Source: Chloroflexota bacterium (GTDB taxonomy: Bacteria; Chloroflexota; Anaerolineae; Anaerolineales; Anaerolineaceae). From it: a stretch of 64,000 nt of DNA. Where the stretch lies: assembly GCA_004347695.1 (NCBI GenBank), contig SLTK01000009.1, positions 811,744 to 875,743 of the forward strand, written 5' to 3'. Positions within the stretch are counted from its first letter, which is position 1. The number at the start of each line of letters is the position of its first letter. Positions 26,696 to 35,123 of this stretch are shown piece after piece. The position numbers and the translations under genes are program-made. The notes under the pieces were generated by a model that saw only the letters and a list, made by a program, of their open reading frames with translations, ran no database searches and was not told where the DNA came from.

Positions 26696-27451
26696 ATGAC
26701 CACTGAGGCCAAAGATCCCCAAATCTTAATCAAACAGGCTTACCAGGCCCTTAAACAGAACGACAAAGCCGCTGCTGAACGGCTGGCCTGGAGGGCAGTT
26801 AAACTTGCGCCGGATTTAGAAGCCCCCTGGTTGATTCTGGCCACGTTGGCTGATGCCGATAAGGCTATCGAGTATGTACAAAAAGCCCTCCAAATAAATC
26901 CGGAAAGCCGGCTTGCACAGGAAGCGTTTAAATGGGCCCTTCAGCGGCACGCTTCCCGCCCGCAGGGGCCCATTCAAAAACCACAGCCGGAACCGGCTAA
27001 ACCGGCGCCCGCAGCGGTTGCACCCGCGAAACCTCAAGCCCGGCCTCTTAAAGCACCACCGACGCAGAGGGTGGAACAAGCAGGGTGGGTAAAGCCGGAA
27101 GAATGGGTTAAGCCCACACCAGAGGTAAAGCCTGCTCGTAAGCCAAAGCCAGTGCGGGAGGCAAAGAAGGCCCGCAAGGCTAAGCCAGCGCGGGGAGTAA
27201 AACGAAGACCTTTTGAGTTCAAACGGTTGGTCATATTATTAATTGCAATTGATGTGATCCTGATTGGACTGGTGGTTGCATTGATTATGCTCCGGCCTAA
27301 ACCGGCAGGCATACAGCAAAGCTCGTCAATATCAGGCAATTTCGCCCCTGCATTGACATTAGGCGGACAATTCAATCCAAACTATGCTCCTCAGCCTGGA
27401 TCGGATGGTCTGAGCGTTGTTCCACCCCAATGGCCGGGGTTGTGGGATTGA
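26696..27451 (+). CDS. TPR-containing membrane protein with Lys/Pro-rich linker
   Basis: 251 residues. Residues 8-80 form a short tetratricopeptide block (ALKQNDKAAAERLAWRAVKL, AIEYVQKALQINPESRLAQE). A long basic Pro/Lys/Ala-rich linker (about 82-175) follows, then one transmembrane helix (about 181-203, LVILLIAIDVILIGLVVALI). The last 48 residues are Ser/Gly/Pro-rich with no domain. In related bacteria the TPR plus helix is usually followed by an extracytoplasmic enzyme domain; none is present here. The TGA stop falls inside a direct repeat that recurs beyond the AbiE genes (27448-27510), so the 3' end may have been changed by rearrangement. The start has a weak ribosome site. Confidence 0.7.
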   Translation: MTTEAKDPQILIKQAYQALKQNDKAAAERLAWRAVKLAPDLEAPWLILATLADADKAIEYVQKALQINPESRLAQEAFKWALQRHASRPQGPIQKPQPEPAKPAPAAVAPAKPQARPLKAPPTQRVEQAGWVKPEEWVKPTPEVKPARKPKPVREAKKARKAKPARGVKRRPFEFKRLVILLIAIDVILIGLVVALIMLRPKPAGIQQSSSISGNFAPALTLGGQFNPNYAPQPGSDGLSVVPPQWPGLWD

Positions 27452-27510
27452 ACCGGCAACTCGACTGAAATATAGAGCGACATAGCGCTTGACCCCGGAA
27501 AGCCGCTACC
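27448..27510 (+). repeat. Direct repeat A flanking the AbiE module
   Basis: About 63 bases beginning TTGAACCGG and ending GCTACC. It matches 29218-29281 at roughly three of four positions, most closely over TCGACTGAAATAT. Translated in one frame both copies read G-x-L-N-R-x-x-D followed by TGA. Copy B continues into sequence clearly related to the 3' end of the flavodoxin gene at 25881, so copy A may be an older relic of the same origin. Confidence 0.55.
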
Positions 27511-27598
27511 AGGCTGAAGCGTACCTGGCGCCTGTGGTTCAAGCCTGGACATAAAAAAAAAGCGCTCTTTATTGGATTTTTGGTCGAGTGCAACGCGA

Positions 27599-27626
27599 GT
27601 TTGCGTTTCTATGGGTGGACGCAAAC
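27599..27626 (-). terminator. Inverted repeat just after the AbiE toxin gene
   Basis: Perfect 8-bp arms GTTTGCGT (27599-27606) and ACGCAAAC (27619-27626), six bases past the toxin stop. No T-run follows directly; a run of nine T on the minus strand occurs 40 bases further (27552-27560) after AGCGCT. It is a probable terminator region with imperfect form. Confidence 0.45.
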
Positions 27627-27631
27627 GGTTC

Positions 27632-28465
27632 CTATAAATAATTCTTCACATATTCCCTGAAATTTTCCTTAAACCCTTCCAACCAGGCTTCGATGAAGGA
27701 ACGCTGTTCAAACAAAGGCAGCAAGTCCTCTGCCAGGCCAGAGATTTTCATTACAGAGATCTCCTCACCCAGCAATTCCATCGCGGATTGAACCGTGTAG
27801 GGCTGGCGGCCGTCTTTGGCCAGCTTTTCCTCAAATGGTCTGATTTTCTGCTGCATGAACCACAGCAAATCATAAAAATCACGCCCTTTGATTGTTGCTC
27901 CCCCACCTTTCTGAAAGTTGCGTTCCAGGCAAGCCAACATCTTCCCGGCCATCATCGTTTCCAGCGAAAAATGCGCGGCTACAAAACTCCTGCCAAATAG
28001 CAGCACCGGCGTCCGGCGCACAATAGAGGTTTGCTTGTGCTGACTGACCTCTACTTTCATGTGCAGCGGTTCATTGGCATGCGAGGTCAAGCCCAAAGCA
28101 TATAGAATGGGAAACTTCAAGGTAGTACGCCGAACGCCCCACTCCCCGATCTGGGTTTTGGCGGTCACTTCGGCATATCCGATGTTGGAACGGTAGAAAA
28201 CCAGCAGATCGTTTTCAAGATTGCTCAAATCAGCCCCGCTGCTGTTATCCAGGTCGATATCTTCCGAAAGCCGGTTCAGGCCGTAGATCACATGCAAACA
28301 GGTGTCGCCATAAAAATTGAGCTTGCGGTAGAGCGGGTGATTATAGAGAAAATCCAGCGTGTTGGCTTGCAGGGATTCTTTAAGAATAATCCGTTTGGTT
28401 TCATTCGGCAGTAACGGGTCTTTTTGCGAGAGGATATTCTGCATCAACTGGATTAATGTCGCCAT
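27632..28465 (-). CDS. AbiEii-type nucleotidyltransferase toxin
   Basis: 277 residues of the AbiEii/AbiGii (DUF1814) family. Motif I is YGDTCLHVIYGLNRLSEDID (residues 52-70 or so) with metal-binding D69 and D71; later come MKVEV, HFSLETMMAGKMLACLERN with the conserved Lys, and GRDFYDLLWF, the family's motif IV. Such proteins are the toxin of type IV AbiE systems; related MenT enzymes add nucleotides to tRNA 3' ends, causing reversible growth arrest and phage exclusion. Motif I starts GDT where GGT is common. The gene overlaps the antitoxin gene by 13 bases, the usual order antitoxin then toxin. The whole module is AT-richer than its neighbours, consistent with transfer. Confidence 0.88.
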   Translation of the reverse strand: MATLIQLMQNILSQKDPLLPNETKRIILKESLQANTLDFLYNHPLYRKLNFYGDTCLHVIYGLNRLSEDIDLDNSSGADLSNLENDLLVFYRSNIGYAEVTAKTQIGEWGVRRTTLKFPILYALGLTSHANEPLHMKVEVSQHKQTSIVRRTPVLLFGRSFVAAHFSLETMMAGKMLACLERNFQKGGGATIKGRDFYDLLWFMQQKIRPFEEKLAKDGRQPYTVQSAMELLGEEISVMKISGLAEDLLPLFEQRSFIEAWLEGFKENFREYVKNYL

Positions 28466-29109
28466 ACGGTTTTCCTCAGGTTTTTCATAATCTGGTCCAT
28501 CTTTTTGCTTTTACTGATCTCAACGAAGGCTGCAAATTCAACCCGGTCATTTTCTGAAATGTCTTCAAGGTTAAGACGCAGATCTTCTGCCAGGTCATAG
28601 CCGGCCAACCGTCTGCCGCCCTTCCAGGGGCGTAAGTAGAGAAAATCAAAAAGTGCCTTTGCCGCCGTTGCCTGGGCTATTGGAATGCCCATGTATTCGG
28701 AAAATATAAACCCCTGATAGAGATCTGCTTTGATATTGCGGTAGGAGAAAGTGCCCAGCTTGTTTTCGAATACGCGGGTTTGCTTGAGCGTGACCGCCGT
28801 AACCGGGTACGTCATTTCGGTAAGAATAGAGTTGCGCTGCAAAATATATTCCAGGGATAGATAGGACTGGGGGATTAAAATCGCACTGACCATGGGCGCA
28901 AAATCGGCGTCCGCGCGATGCTGTTCGAAAAAGCGGCGCGTCATGTAAACGCCTTTTTTCAACTGGATGATTTGTCCAGCTTTCATCCAGCGATACAGCG
29001 CGGTTTGAATCGTGCCGGCAGCAACGGATTCATCGCCAAGAAGCTGTTTTACCGCTTCGAGCGTGAAGTATGGGAAAGAATCAAGCGATGAAAGAATTGA
29101 GTATTTCAT
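28453..29109 (-). CDS. AbiEi-type antitoxin / autorepressor
   Basis: 218 residues. The N-terminal 60 residues form a winged helix (YFTLEAVKQLLGD, GTIQTALYRWMKAGQIIQLKKGVYM), and the C-terminal part holds the antitoxin domain with SYLSLEYILQRNSIL and ALFDFLYLRP. AbiEi proteins silence the toxin and repress their own operon by binding inverted repeats. A 13-bp perfect inverted repeat abuts the start codon here and overlaps the -10 (29109-29145), fitting autoregulation. No Shine-Dalgarno is visible before the ATG, since the operator occupies that position; translation may rely on a short leader of about 19 bases. The toxin gene overlaps by 13 bases downstream. Confidence 0.88.
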   Translation of the reverse strand: MKYSILSSLDSFPYFTLEAVKQLLGDESVAAGTIQTALYRWMKAGQIIQLKKGVYMTRRFFEQHRADADFAPMVSAILIPQSYLSLEYILQRNSILTEMTYPVTAVTLKQTRVFENKLGTFSYRNIKADLYQGFIFSEYMGIPIAQATAAKALFDFLYLRPWKGGRRLAGYDLAEDLRLNLEDISENDRVEFAAFVEISKSKKMDQIMKNLRKTVWRH

Positions 29110-29163
29110 ATAGGATAATAGGCATTTTATGTCTATTATCCTATATATAAGAACAAATTACAA
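29109..29163 (-). promoter_or_regulatory. AbiE promoter with palindromic operator
   Basis: Promoter on the minus strand: TTGTAA (29163-29158), 17-base spacer, GATAAT (29140-29135). The perfect 13-bp inverted repeat TATAGGATAATAG (29109-29121) and CTATTATCCTATA (29133-29145) overlaps the -10 and touches the start codon. This position would let bound AbiEi block both polymerase and ribosome. Confidence 0.75.
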
Positions 29164-29204
29164 GGGGGATTAATCATTATTGGATACTGGTTGGAACTGG
29201 CATA

Positions 29205-29334
29205 TAAAGTTGGTGTATTGAACCGGGACGTCGACTGAAATATTGAGCCGATATAGAGATTAATCTCGGAATGCGATTACCGCAGTTGCGATGCAAGCAT
29301 CCAAGGGAGTCAGGAAATGGCTGAGGTGTTGTAA
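29205..29334 (+). pseudogene. Decayed 3' fragment of a flavodoxin (HemG-like) gene
   Basis: Bases 29263-29334 translate to a frame ending SECDYRSCDASIQGSQEMAE then V-L-stop. This aligns without gaps to the end of the intact flavodoxin at 25881 (PEGDYRNWDAIIHWSEEVAE then T-M-stop). Upstream, another frame reads GVLNRDVD then TGA, matching GVLELKRLDW with the Trp codon TGG changed to TGA; a frameshift and a second stop separate the two. It is therefore a dead fragment. It includes direct repeat B (29218-29281), the partner of 27448-27510, and marks the far side of the AbiE module. Confidence 0.6.
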
Positions 29335-29367
29335 AGGCTCCAACTTCGCGTTATCATTTTCTCGCAT

Positions 29368-29793
29368 ATGATCGAGCTTACCCCAACCCTCTCACTGGAA
29401 GAGAAGGAGCTTGTTTTCGACTTCACCCGCGCTTCAGGCCCCGGCGGACAGAACGTAAACAAGGTTTCCTCGGCCGTTCAGTTGCGCTTTGACACAGTGA
29501 ACTCGCCCTCCCTACCTGCCGAAGTCAAAGAACGCCTGATAAAACTGGCCGGCAGCCGCATGACCGAGGACGGTATTCTGATCATCGAAGCCAAAATCTA
29601 CCGTTCACAAGAAAAGAACCGCATCGATGCGGTTCAGCGGCTGGTTTCTTTAATTCAAAAAGCCGCCGAGCCGCCCAAAAAGCGCAAACCCACCCGCCCC
29701 AGCGTGACCGCCAGAGCGGCTCGGGTCGGGGCCAAGCGTCAGCGCGGCGAGCTCAAACGCACGCGCAAATACAACCCGGATGAATGGGAATAG
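29368..29793 (+). CDS. arfB: Ribosome-rescue peptidyl-tRNA hydrolase ArfB (YaeJ-like)
   Basis: 141 residues. FTRASGPGGQNVNKVSS (residues 19-35) contains the GGQ motif of class I release factors (G26, G27, Q28). The core (to about 100) lacks any codon-recognition domain, and the tail (about 104-141) is strongly basic (PPKKRKPTRP, GAKRQRGELKRTRKYNP), as required for insertion into the empty mRNA channel of a stalled ribosome. ArfB frees peptidyl-tRNA from ribosomes without a stop codon. The stop is only four bases from the stop of the converging kinase gene. It is a stand-alone gene whose ATG lacks a strong ribosome site. Confidence 0.9.
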   Translation: MIELTPTLSLEEKELVFDFTRASGPGGQNVNKVSSAVQLRFDTVNSPSLPAEVKERLIKLAGSRMTEDGILIIEAKIYRSQEKNRIDAVQRLVSLIQKAAEPPKKRKPTRPSVTARAARVGAKRQRGELKRTRKYNPDEWE

Positions 29794-29797
29794 CAGG

Positions 29798-31345
29798 TTA
29801 TTTTTTGATATTCTGCATGGCCTGGTACAACGGCCGTAACTTGCTATACATCTTTAAATACACTTCTTTATACAAGTCATCATACACTGCCTGTGCTTTA
29901 GGGTCAGGCTCGAACACAGCGCCAACGCGCGTCATGTCGGCTACGGCAGCCTCAAAACTGGGATGCAGCCCAACGCCAACCGCAGCGTCGATGGCTGCGC
30001 CCAACCCGCTGGCTTCGTAAACGTGCGGCCGGGCGGCCGGCAAGCCGAAAATATCCGCTGTGATTTGCATGGCGGCCTTGCTCTGGCTGCCGCCGCCGGC
30101 GACCCGCAGTTCAGTCGGTCGGACACCGCTGCGTTTGGTGGTACGCTCGGCGCCTTCTCGCAGTGCATAAGCCAGGCCCTCCAGAATGGCACGGTAGATG
30201 TGCGCGCGGGTATGCACATCGCCAAAACCGATGATGGCGCCACGCGCCTCGGGGCCCGGCGAGCGTAGGCCTGGCGACCAGTAGGGTTGCAAAACTAATC
30301 CCTGCGAACCTGGAGAAATTTGTTCGACCAATTCATCGAATAAGTCTTCCGGCTCGATCCCGCGTTCCTGCGCCAGGTGTTCCTCGCGCAGGCCAAATTC
30401 ATTTTTGAACCAGTTGACCATCCAGTAACCGCGGTAGATTTGCAGTTCCAGATCGTAAGCTCCGGGAACCGCCGACGGATACGGTGGGATCAACGGAATA
30501 ACTTCGATATAACGCCGGTGTGTGGTATTGAAGGTTGCGGTGGTACCGTAAGACAGGCAGCCATATTGCGGCTGCAGACAGCCGGAGCCAAGCACCTCGC
30601 AGGCCTTGTCGGCAGCGGCGGCAATCAGCGGCAAACCGGCTGGAATGCCGGTAGCGGCAGATGCTTCGGTTGTAATCTCACCCAACGGCTGGGCCTGCGG
30701 CACCAGGTCTGGCAGTATTTGCGGATCCATAGGCAGGACCTGCCACTTCCAATCGAAACGCGAAGCCCAGCGGTGCTTTTTGTAGTCAAAGGGCATATAG
30801 CCCACCTGACAGCCGACCGAATCGACCAGGCGACCGGTCAGTAAATAGGTGAGATAGCCCGATAGATACATATACTTATATGTGTTTTTGGCCACTTCCG
30901 GCTGCTGAGTGCGAATCCAATTCCATTCCGCTTCCGCCTGCAGGTAATTGACTGTCTGAGTCGCCCCTGCGACTGCGAAAGCCGCGCCCCACAAGCCGCT
31001 GACCGGCGGCAGACCTTCGGTGCGGCGTTGATCGAGCCAATGGATGGCAGGCCGTAGAGGTTTGCCATCCTTGCCAAGATTGATCAGCGTGCTGCGCTGG
31101 GTGGTCAGCGCGACGCCGGCAATGCTGGACCGGTCAACGCCGGGCATTTGCCACAACGCCTGGCAGGCCTGGCAAACTGCATTCCAAAAAACCTGGGGGT
31201 CTTGTTCTGCCAGGCCGGGCGCGGTCGAATAGTATGGTTCGATAGGAATACGCGATTTGGCCAGCAAGTTGCCGCGCGGGTCGAATAAGAGCGCCCGGAC
31301 GCTCTGGGTGCCGTTGTCAATTGCCAGGATGTTTTCAGGGGCCAT
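29798..31345 (-). CDS. FGGY-family carbohydrate kinase
   Basis: 515 residues. The N-terminal [20 protein letters not shown] is the first phosphate loop of the FGGY fold; HWLDQRR near 91-97 lies in the sugar pocket; SYGTTATFN near 270 and [20 protein letters not shown] near 431-450 form the ATP site of the second domain. Substrates of this family are pentuloses, polyols, glycerol or dihydroxyacetone. It follows the GlpD-type and AGPS-like genes on the same strand after a 300-base gap containing repeats, so it may supply or use a triose or polyol phosphate. Exact substrate is not readable. The RBS is weak (ccctggaattcaccaaaacc before ATG). Confidence 0.85.
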   Translation of the reverse strand: MAPENILAIDNGTQSVRALLFDPRGNLLAKSRIPIEPYYSTAPGLAEQDPQVFWNAVCQACQALWQMPGVDRSSIAGVALTTQRSTLINLGKDGKPLRPAIHWLDQRRTEGLPPVSGLWGAAFAVAGATQTVNYLQAEAEWNWIRTQQPEVAKNTYKYMYLSGYLTYLLTGRLVDSVGCQVGYMPFDYKKHRWASRFDWKWQVLPMDPQILPDLVPQAQPLGEITTEASAATGIPAGLPLIAAAADKACEVLGSGCLQPQYGCLSYGTTATFNTTHRRYIEVIPLIPPYPSAVPGAYDLELQIYRGYWMVNWFKNEFGLREEHLAQERGIEPEDLFDELVEQISPGSQGLVLQPYWSPGLRSPGPEARGAIIGFGDVHTRAHIYRAILEGLAYALREGAERTTKRSGVRPTELRVAGGGSQSKAAMQITADIFGLPAARPHVYEASGLGAAIDAAVGVGLHPSFEAAVADMTRVGAVFEPDPKAQAVYDDLYKEVYLKMYSKLRPLYQAMQNIKK

Positions 31346-31644
31346 GGTTTTGGTGAATTCCAGGGGGATAACTAATAATTATCTTGTCAGTCTGCACGCA
31401 ATGCACTCTGAGAGTGGACGAAGGGGAGTATCTATGTGGATGTATCTTAGATTCTTCGGTCGCTGTGCTCCCTCAGAATGACAACAATATGCAGGCACAC
31501 TTTTTATTGTCATGCTGAGCGCAGCGAAGCATCTAAGTGCACTGACCGGTTTCTTCGGTCGCTTTGCTCCCTTGCCCTGTCGGCAGCATGACAAATTCGG
31601 CTATATAAATTTATCTATAATTAGCTAGTATATACCCCAACTAC
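31346..31644. other. Gap in the GlpD cluster filled by repeats
   Basis: About 300 bases without a gene. The centre is the dispersed element described at 31441-31594; the stretch near the kinase start reads as ordinary AT-rich intergenic DNA. No terminator with a T-run is obvious for the upstream gene, so read-through into the kinase is possible. Confidence 0.5.
31441..31594. repeat. Dispersed inverted repeat element, copy 3 (one full and one half unit)
   Basis: Bases 31507-31594 run from TTGTCATGCTGAGCGCAGCG to GGCAGCATGACAA with inverted ends and the inner pair GAAGCATCT / TTCTTCGGTCGCTTTGC. Just before, 31449-31485 carry another right half (GATTCTTCGGTCGCTG, CTCAGAATGACAACA). It is the same family as at 9392 and 19909. 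Confidence 0.8.
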
Positions 31645-33387
31645 CTAAAACCGATGACGAAACCCCCAACGTTTTCCCCGCTGGTCAGCGTTCATATCCA
31701 TCCCAAGCGTACCGCCCGGGTTGAGGATGTTGTGCGGGTCAAAATGCTGTTTGAGAGCGCGAATCACATCCATGCATTCCGTTCCAATTTGCCCCTCCAG
31801 CCACGGTCCGGTTTGTTTGCCAATGCCGTGGTGATGGCTCATGGCGGCTCCTGATTTTTGAATGGCCTCGAGGATACCGTACTGCAGCGCCAGGTATTCG
31901 TCGATATCCGTGATGCGCGCCATAAAGATGAAGTAGAGGTTGGCGCCCTGCGGGTACAGGTGTGACAGGTGCGTCATACAAACGGTTCGCGGCCGGCTTT
32001 TGACAAAATCACGTACCCGGGCATGGACTTCGGGCGCCTGCTCCCAGGTCACTGCGCACTCCAATGTATCGATCAAAATGCCAAAATCCATCAGATCTTC
32101 GCGCATGTAGGGATCGGTGAAACGGGTTTTCTCCCAGCGCCGGGTGACTTGAAACGGCGTCAATGTGAAGGCATGGTGGCTTCGGGCAATGGCGCCGATT
32201 TTTCGCGTCACCAGTCGGGTGTAGGCAGCATCGCCATCCGCTGAACCCAACAGCAGGCAGCGCTGCATGGGAAGGTATCCCACTTTGCGCAAGGCCGCGT
32301 CCGCCGGTGTGCCGTGAATGTGATATATACGCAAAGCGGCATCGGTTTCCTCGGGATCCGACAGGCGGAAAACGGACGGCATGCCGAACTCGCCCTGCAG
32401 TGCTTCTCGCGCTGCAGCAAGAGCGTCCTCCCAGGTGCGGAACAAATAACCGAAGCGCCGAGTATTTCGCGGCGTGTAACGAAAAACCCGCAGGGTGACA
32501 TTGGTCAGCACACCAAAACTGCCTTCAGAGCCCATCATCAACTGGTCGAAATCGGGACCAGTGGCGCTGCGCGGGTAGCCGGGCGTGCGAAAAATACCGC
32601 GCGGAGTGACATACTCCTGTGACAGGACGATATCCTCGATCTTGCCGTAATACGTTGAATTTTGCCCGGCGCCGCGGGTAACGACCCAGCCGCCTATGCT
32701 CGAATGCATAAAAGATTGCGGAAAATGCCCGCAGGTGTAAGCCCGCTGCGCGTGAAAGGTCTCCGGGGCGGTATTGAGCAGGCGTTCCAGTTCGGGCCCC
32801 AACATGCCAGCCTGCACAGTGATGGTTTGATCGACCTCATCGAAGGCCACTAGCCGGTTTATGTGCCGGCTCATGTCCAGTGTGACGCCGCCCTGCACCG
32901 CTTCCGTACCACGGGTGACCGTGGTACCGGCACCATAGACGTACAGCGGTATCCTTTCTGCGTCACAATACTGCATGACCGCCTGTACATCTTCCGTTGA
33001 GCGAGGTGACAGCACCGCGCCAGGCAGGTTTTCGATGATATGCTGGCGCAGCCGCAACGCATCGATCATGCCCCCGCCATAGGAAGCTCGGACGCGTTCG
33101 TAGGCTCCGGTTTGTATATTTTCTGCACCGAGTATGTTTGTAAAGGCCTCGATATGGCGACTTTCCAGGCTGGAGGGGATTTCAGCATTAAATTCCTCCA
33201 TACCTGTTTGCTGCGGCCGGATGAAATCGGCATCGCTCAACCCAAAGGTTTCTTTGATCAGACCGACCAGGCCGCTGTTGGGATGTTTAAAGCCATGCGG
33301 GTCGCCCCATTTAAACAGGCTGCGGTAGGAATGCGGCGATGGAGCCTGCTCGATCCAGTCTGGGGTAAAGCGCCTTTTTTTGCTCAT
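31645..33387 (-). CDS. FAD-binding oxidoreductase resembling alkyl-dihydroxyacetonephosphate synthase
   Basis: 580 residues. The PCMH-type FAD domain covers about 120-310 (VLSPRSTEDVQAVMQYCDAE, GAGTTVTRGTEAVQGGVTLD, GGWVVTRGAGQNSTYYGKIE). The N-terminal RSLFKWGDPHGFKHPNSGL and C-terminal GAAMSHHHGIGKQTG then FDPHNILNPG match alkyl-DHAP synthase (AGPS), which joins fatty alcohol to DHAP in ether-lipid synthesis, including the His-rich SHHHG. Other relatives are D-lactate/glycolate-type oxidases, so a plain oxidase is the alternative. It overlaps the GlpD gene by four bases (ATGA), so it is made together with an enzyme that generates DHAP. The pairing with a FadR-type regulator strengthens a lipid link. 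Confidence 0.78.
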   Translation of the reverse strand: MSKKRRFTPDWIEQAPSPHSYRSLFKWGDPHGFKHPNSGLVGLIKETFGLSDADFIRPQQTGMEEFNAEIPSSLESRHIEAFTNILGAENIQTGAYERVRASYGGGMIDALRLRQHIIENLPGAVLSPRSTEDVQAVMQYCDAERIPLYVYGAGTTVTRGTEAVQGGVTLDMSRHINRLVAFDEVDQTITVQAGMLGPELERLLNTAPETFHAQRAYTCGHFPQSFMHSSIGGWVVTRGAGQNSTYYGKIEDIVLSQEYVTPRGIFRTPGYPRSATGPDFDQLMMGSEGSFGVLTNVTLRVFRYTPRNTRRFGYLFRTWEDALAAAREALQGEFGMPSVFRLSDPEETDAALRIYHIHGTPADAALRKVGYLPMQRCLLLGSADGDAAYTRLVTRKIGAIARSHHAFTLTPFQVTRRWEKTRFTDPYMREDLMDFGILIDTLECAVTWEQAPEVHARVRDFVKSRPRTVCMTHLSHLYPQGANLYFIFMARITDIDEYLALQYGILEAIQKSGAAMSHHHGIGKQTGPWLEGQIGTECMDVIRALKQHFDPHNILNPGGTLGMDMNADQRGKRWGFRHRF

Positions 33388-35030
33388 CGCGCCTCCAGGG
33401 TCGGGCAGGCCATCGGAATCCCGGCAGAAAGCGGTGAGTATTCGGCGCCAGGTGGACTGTAGGAACGCTGCCAGAGCGCCCGGTAATTGTTCGCCTCAGC
33501 TTGCCAGTGCTGATCGCTCCAGCCCAATTCAGGCTGGCATACTGCCCGAATATGATCAAATTCAGCCAGGCCACCGACTGGCAGCAGCAGACCCAGGCGG
33601 GTGCGCCTGAGCAGTAAATCCTCCAGATGAACGACCTGCTCGGCACGCGCAGCCCAACGCAGCTCGGCCCACAAGGTCGGGGTGCTGCAAATGGGAGCCA
33701 GTTCATCCGTTCCGGCAGCGCTCAACAAATCACTGGCAGCATGACCATAACGCCCCAGCAGCCGCAACTGCAAGGCAGGATCAAGCCCCAGTTGATCCGC
33801 TATGGCAGGAAAATCCCAGGATTGGATGGCATCCAGGGCGCGAGCGCGACGGTCTGGGCGAGAGTGAGCGGGCAGGTTGGGGCGGATGAAGTTAAGCGTC
33901 TTTTGGGCCATGCGGCGGAACATCGTTAATTTGCCGCCAGTGATGGTCACCATGCCATCCTCGTTCCACAGTACTTCGTCGCGCGCCTCCTTTGAGGGAT
34001 TGGCCTTACCCGTATCCAGCACCGAACGAATACCGGCCAATGTTGACTGCACATCGGATGTGTTCAAATTCAAGCAGCCAAAAGTGGCGGTCACGGCTTC
34101 CATCAGGTAGTCTATCTCGCCGCCGCTGATGCGCGGGTTGGTTACCATCGGGCCGGGAAAATCAACATCGGTCGTACCTACCAGCGTTACCCCCTCCCAG
34201 GGGAAGGCAAACACCGGCCGGCGGTCAACCGGATGCAGAAAACTGATGACTTTATTGACCGGCAGCTTGTGATGCGGGAATATCAAATGACTGCCGCATA
34301 ACTGGCGTAAGCGCGGCGGCCGGCCCACCTGCCCCCGCAGTTCATCCGCCCAGGCGCCGGTGGCATTGACCACCACCTGCGCGCGCACTTCAGCCGTCCG
34401 GCCTGTTACCTGGTCGCGCAGCTGCGCCCCGCAGACCTTACCGCTGCGCTCTCGCAGCAGCCCTTCGGCGCGTAGGTAATTGACCGCTGTCCCACCCGCT
34501 CGAATCCCTTCCTGCAGCACGCGCAACACCATGCGCGCATCGTCGGTCTGGGCGTCGAAGAAGCGGAAGCCGCCTGCCAGCTTGTCGCGCGGCAACTGCG
34601 GACACAGCAATTCCACTTCGTCAGCCGACTCATGCTGGTGCTGCCATTTCATCGCCAGCGTGTCGTACACCATCAGCCCCACCGCAAAGATCCAGGCGGG
34701 CGGACGGTCGCCCTTATAACTGATCAGCAAGAACTCCAGCGGATCGATCAACCCGCGGCCTTCGTGCAGCAGCCGCTGGCGCTCGTGCACTGATTCCATG
34801 GTCAGTTTAATTTGCCCGGTGCTCAGATAGCGCAGCCCGCCATGCACCATTTTAGAGGAACGGCTGGAAGTGCCGGAGGCAAAATCGTTGCCTTCGACGA
34901 GTAAAGCCCGCAGTCCGGCCTGGCTGGCCTCGCGCAGCAGTCCGGCGCCGACAATTCCCCCGCCGATGATGATAAGGTCCCAGGGTCCGGCAATTTGGTC
35001 CCAAATTCCATCCCGCTGCTGCTCCTGCAT
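33384..35030 (-). CDS. FAD-dependent glycerol-3-phosphate dehydrogenase (GlpD-like)
   Basis: 548 residues from ATG 35030, which has ggggaggggt just upstream; a GTG five codons earlier is in frame but lies in that site. DLIIIGGGIVGAGLLREAS is the FAD Rossmann motif; SSRSSKMVHGGLRYLSTGQ is the GlpD signature; FPWEGVTLVGTTDVDFPGP and TITGGKLTMFRRMA are further conserved blocks; the last 130 residues form the C-terminal GlpD helical domain. It oxidises glycerol-3-phosphate to DHAP and passes electrons to quinone at the membrane. It is translationally coupled to the AGPS-like gene and lies 93 bases after fadR. A shift of substrate to another polyol phosphate cannot be excluded. Confidence 0.9.
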   Translation of the reverse strand: MQEQQRDGIWDQIAGPWDLIIIGGGIVGAGLLREASQAGLRALLVEGNDFASGTSSRSSKMVHGGLRYLSTGQIKLTMESVHERQRLLHEGRGLIDPLEFLLISYKGDRPPAWIFAVGLMVYDTLAMKWQHQHESADEVELLCPQLPRDKLAGGFRFFDAQTDDARMVLRVLQEGIRAGGTAVNYLRAEGLLRERSGKVCGAQLRDQVTGRTAEVRAQVVVNATGAWADELRGQVGRPPRLRQLCGSHLIFPHHKLPVNKVISFLHPVDRRPVFAFPWEGVTLVGTTDVDFPGPMVTNPRISGGEIDYLMEAVTATFGCLNLNTSDVQSTLAGIRSVLDTGKANPSKEARDEVLWNEDGMVTITGGKLTMFRRMAQKTLNFIRPNLPAHSRPDRRARALDAIQSWDFPAIADQLGLDPALQLRLLGRYGHAASDLLSAAGTDELAPICSTPTLWAELRWAARAEQVVHLEDLLLRRTRLGLLLPVGGLAEFDHIRAVCQPELGWSDQHWQAEANNYRALWQRSYSPPGAEYSPLSAGIPMACPTLEAR

Positions 35031-35123
35031 ATTACCCCTCCCCACTTTACGGCCTTACCGGCCTTGCCATTCCCCGGCTATTCCGACTTTATGACCAATC
35101 GTCGGAAATCCCTGTGGAAACAG

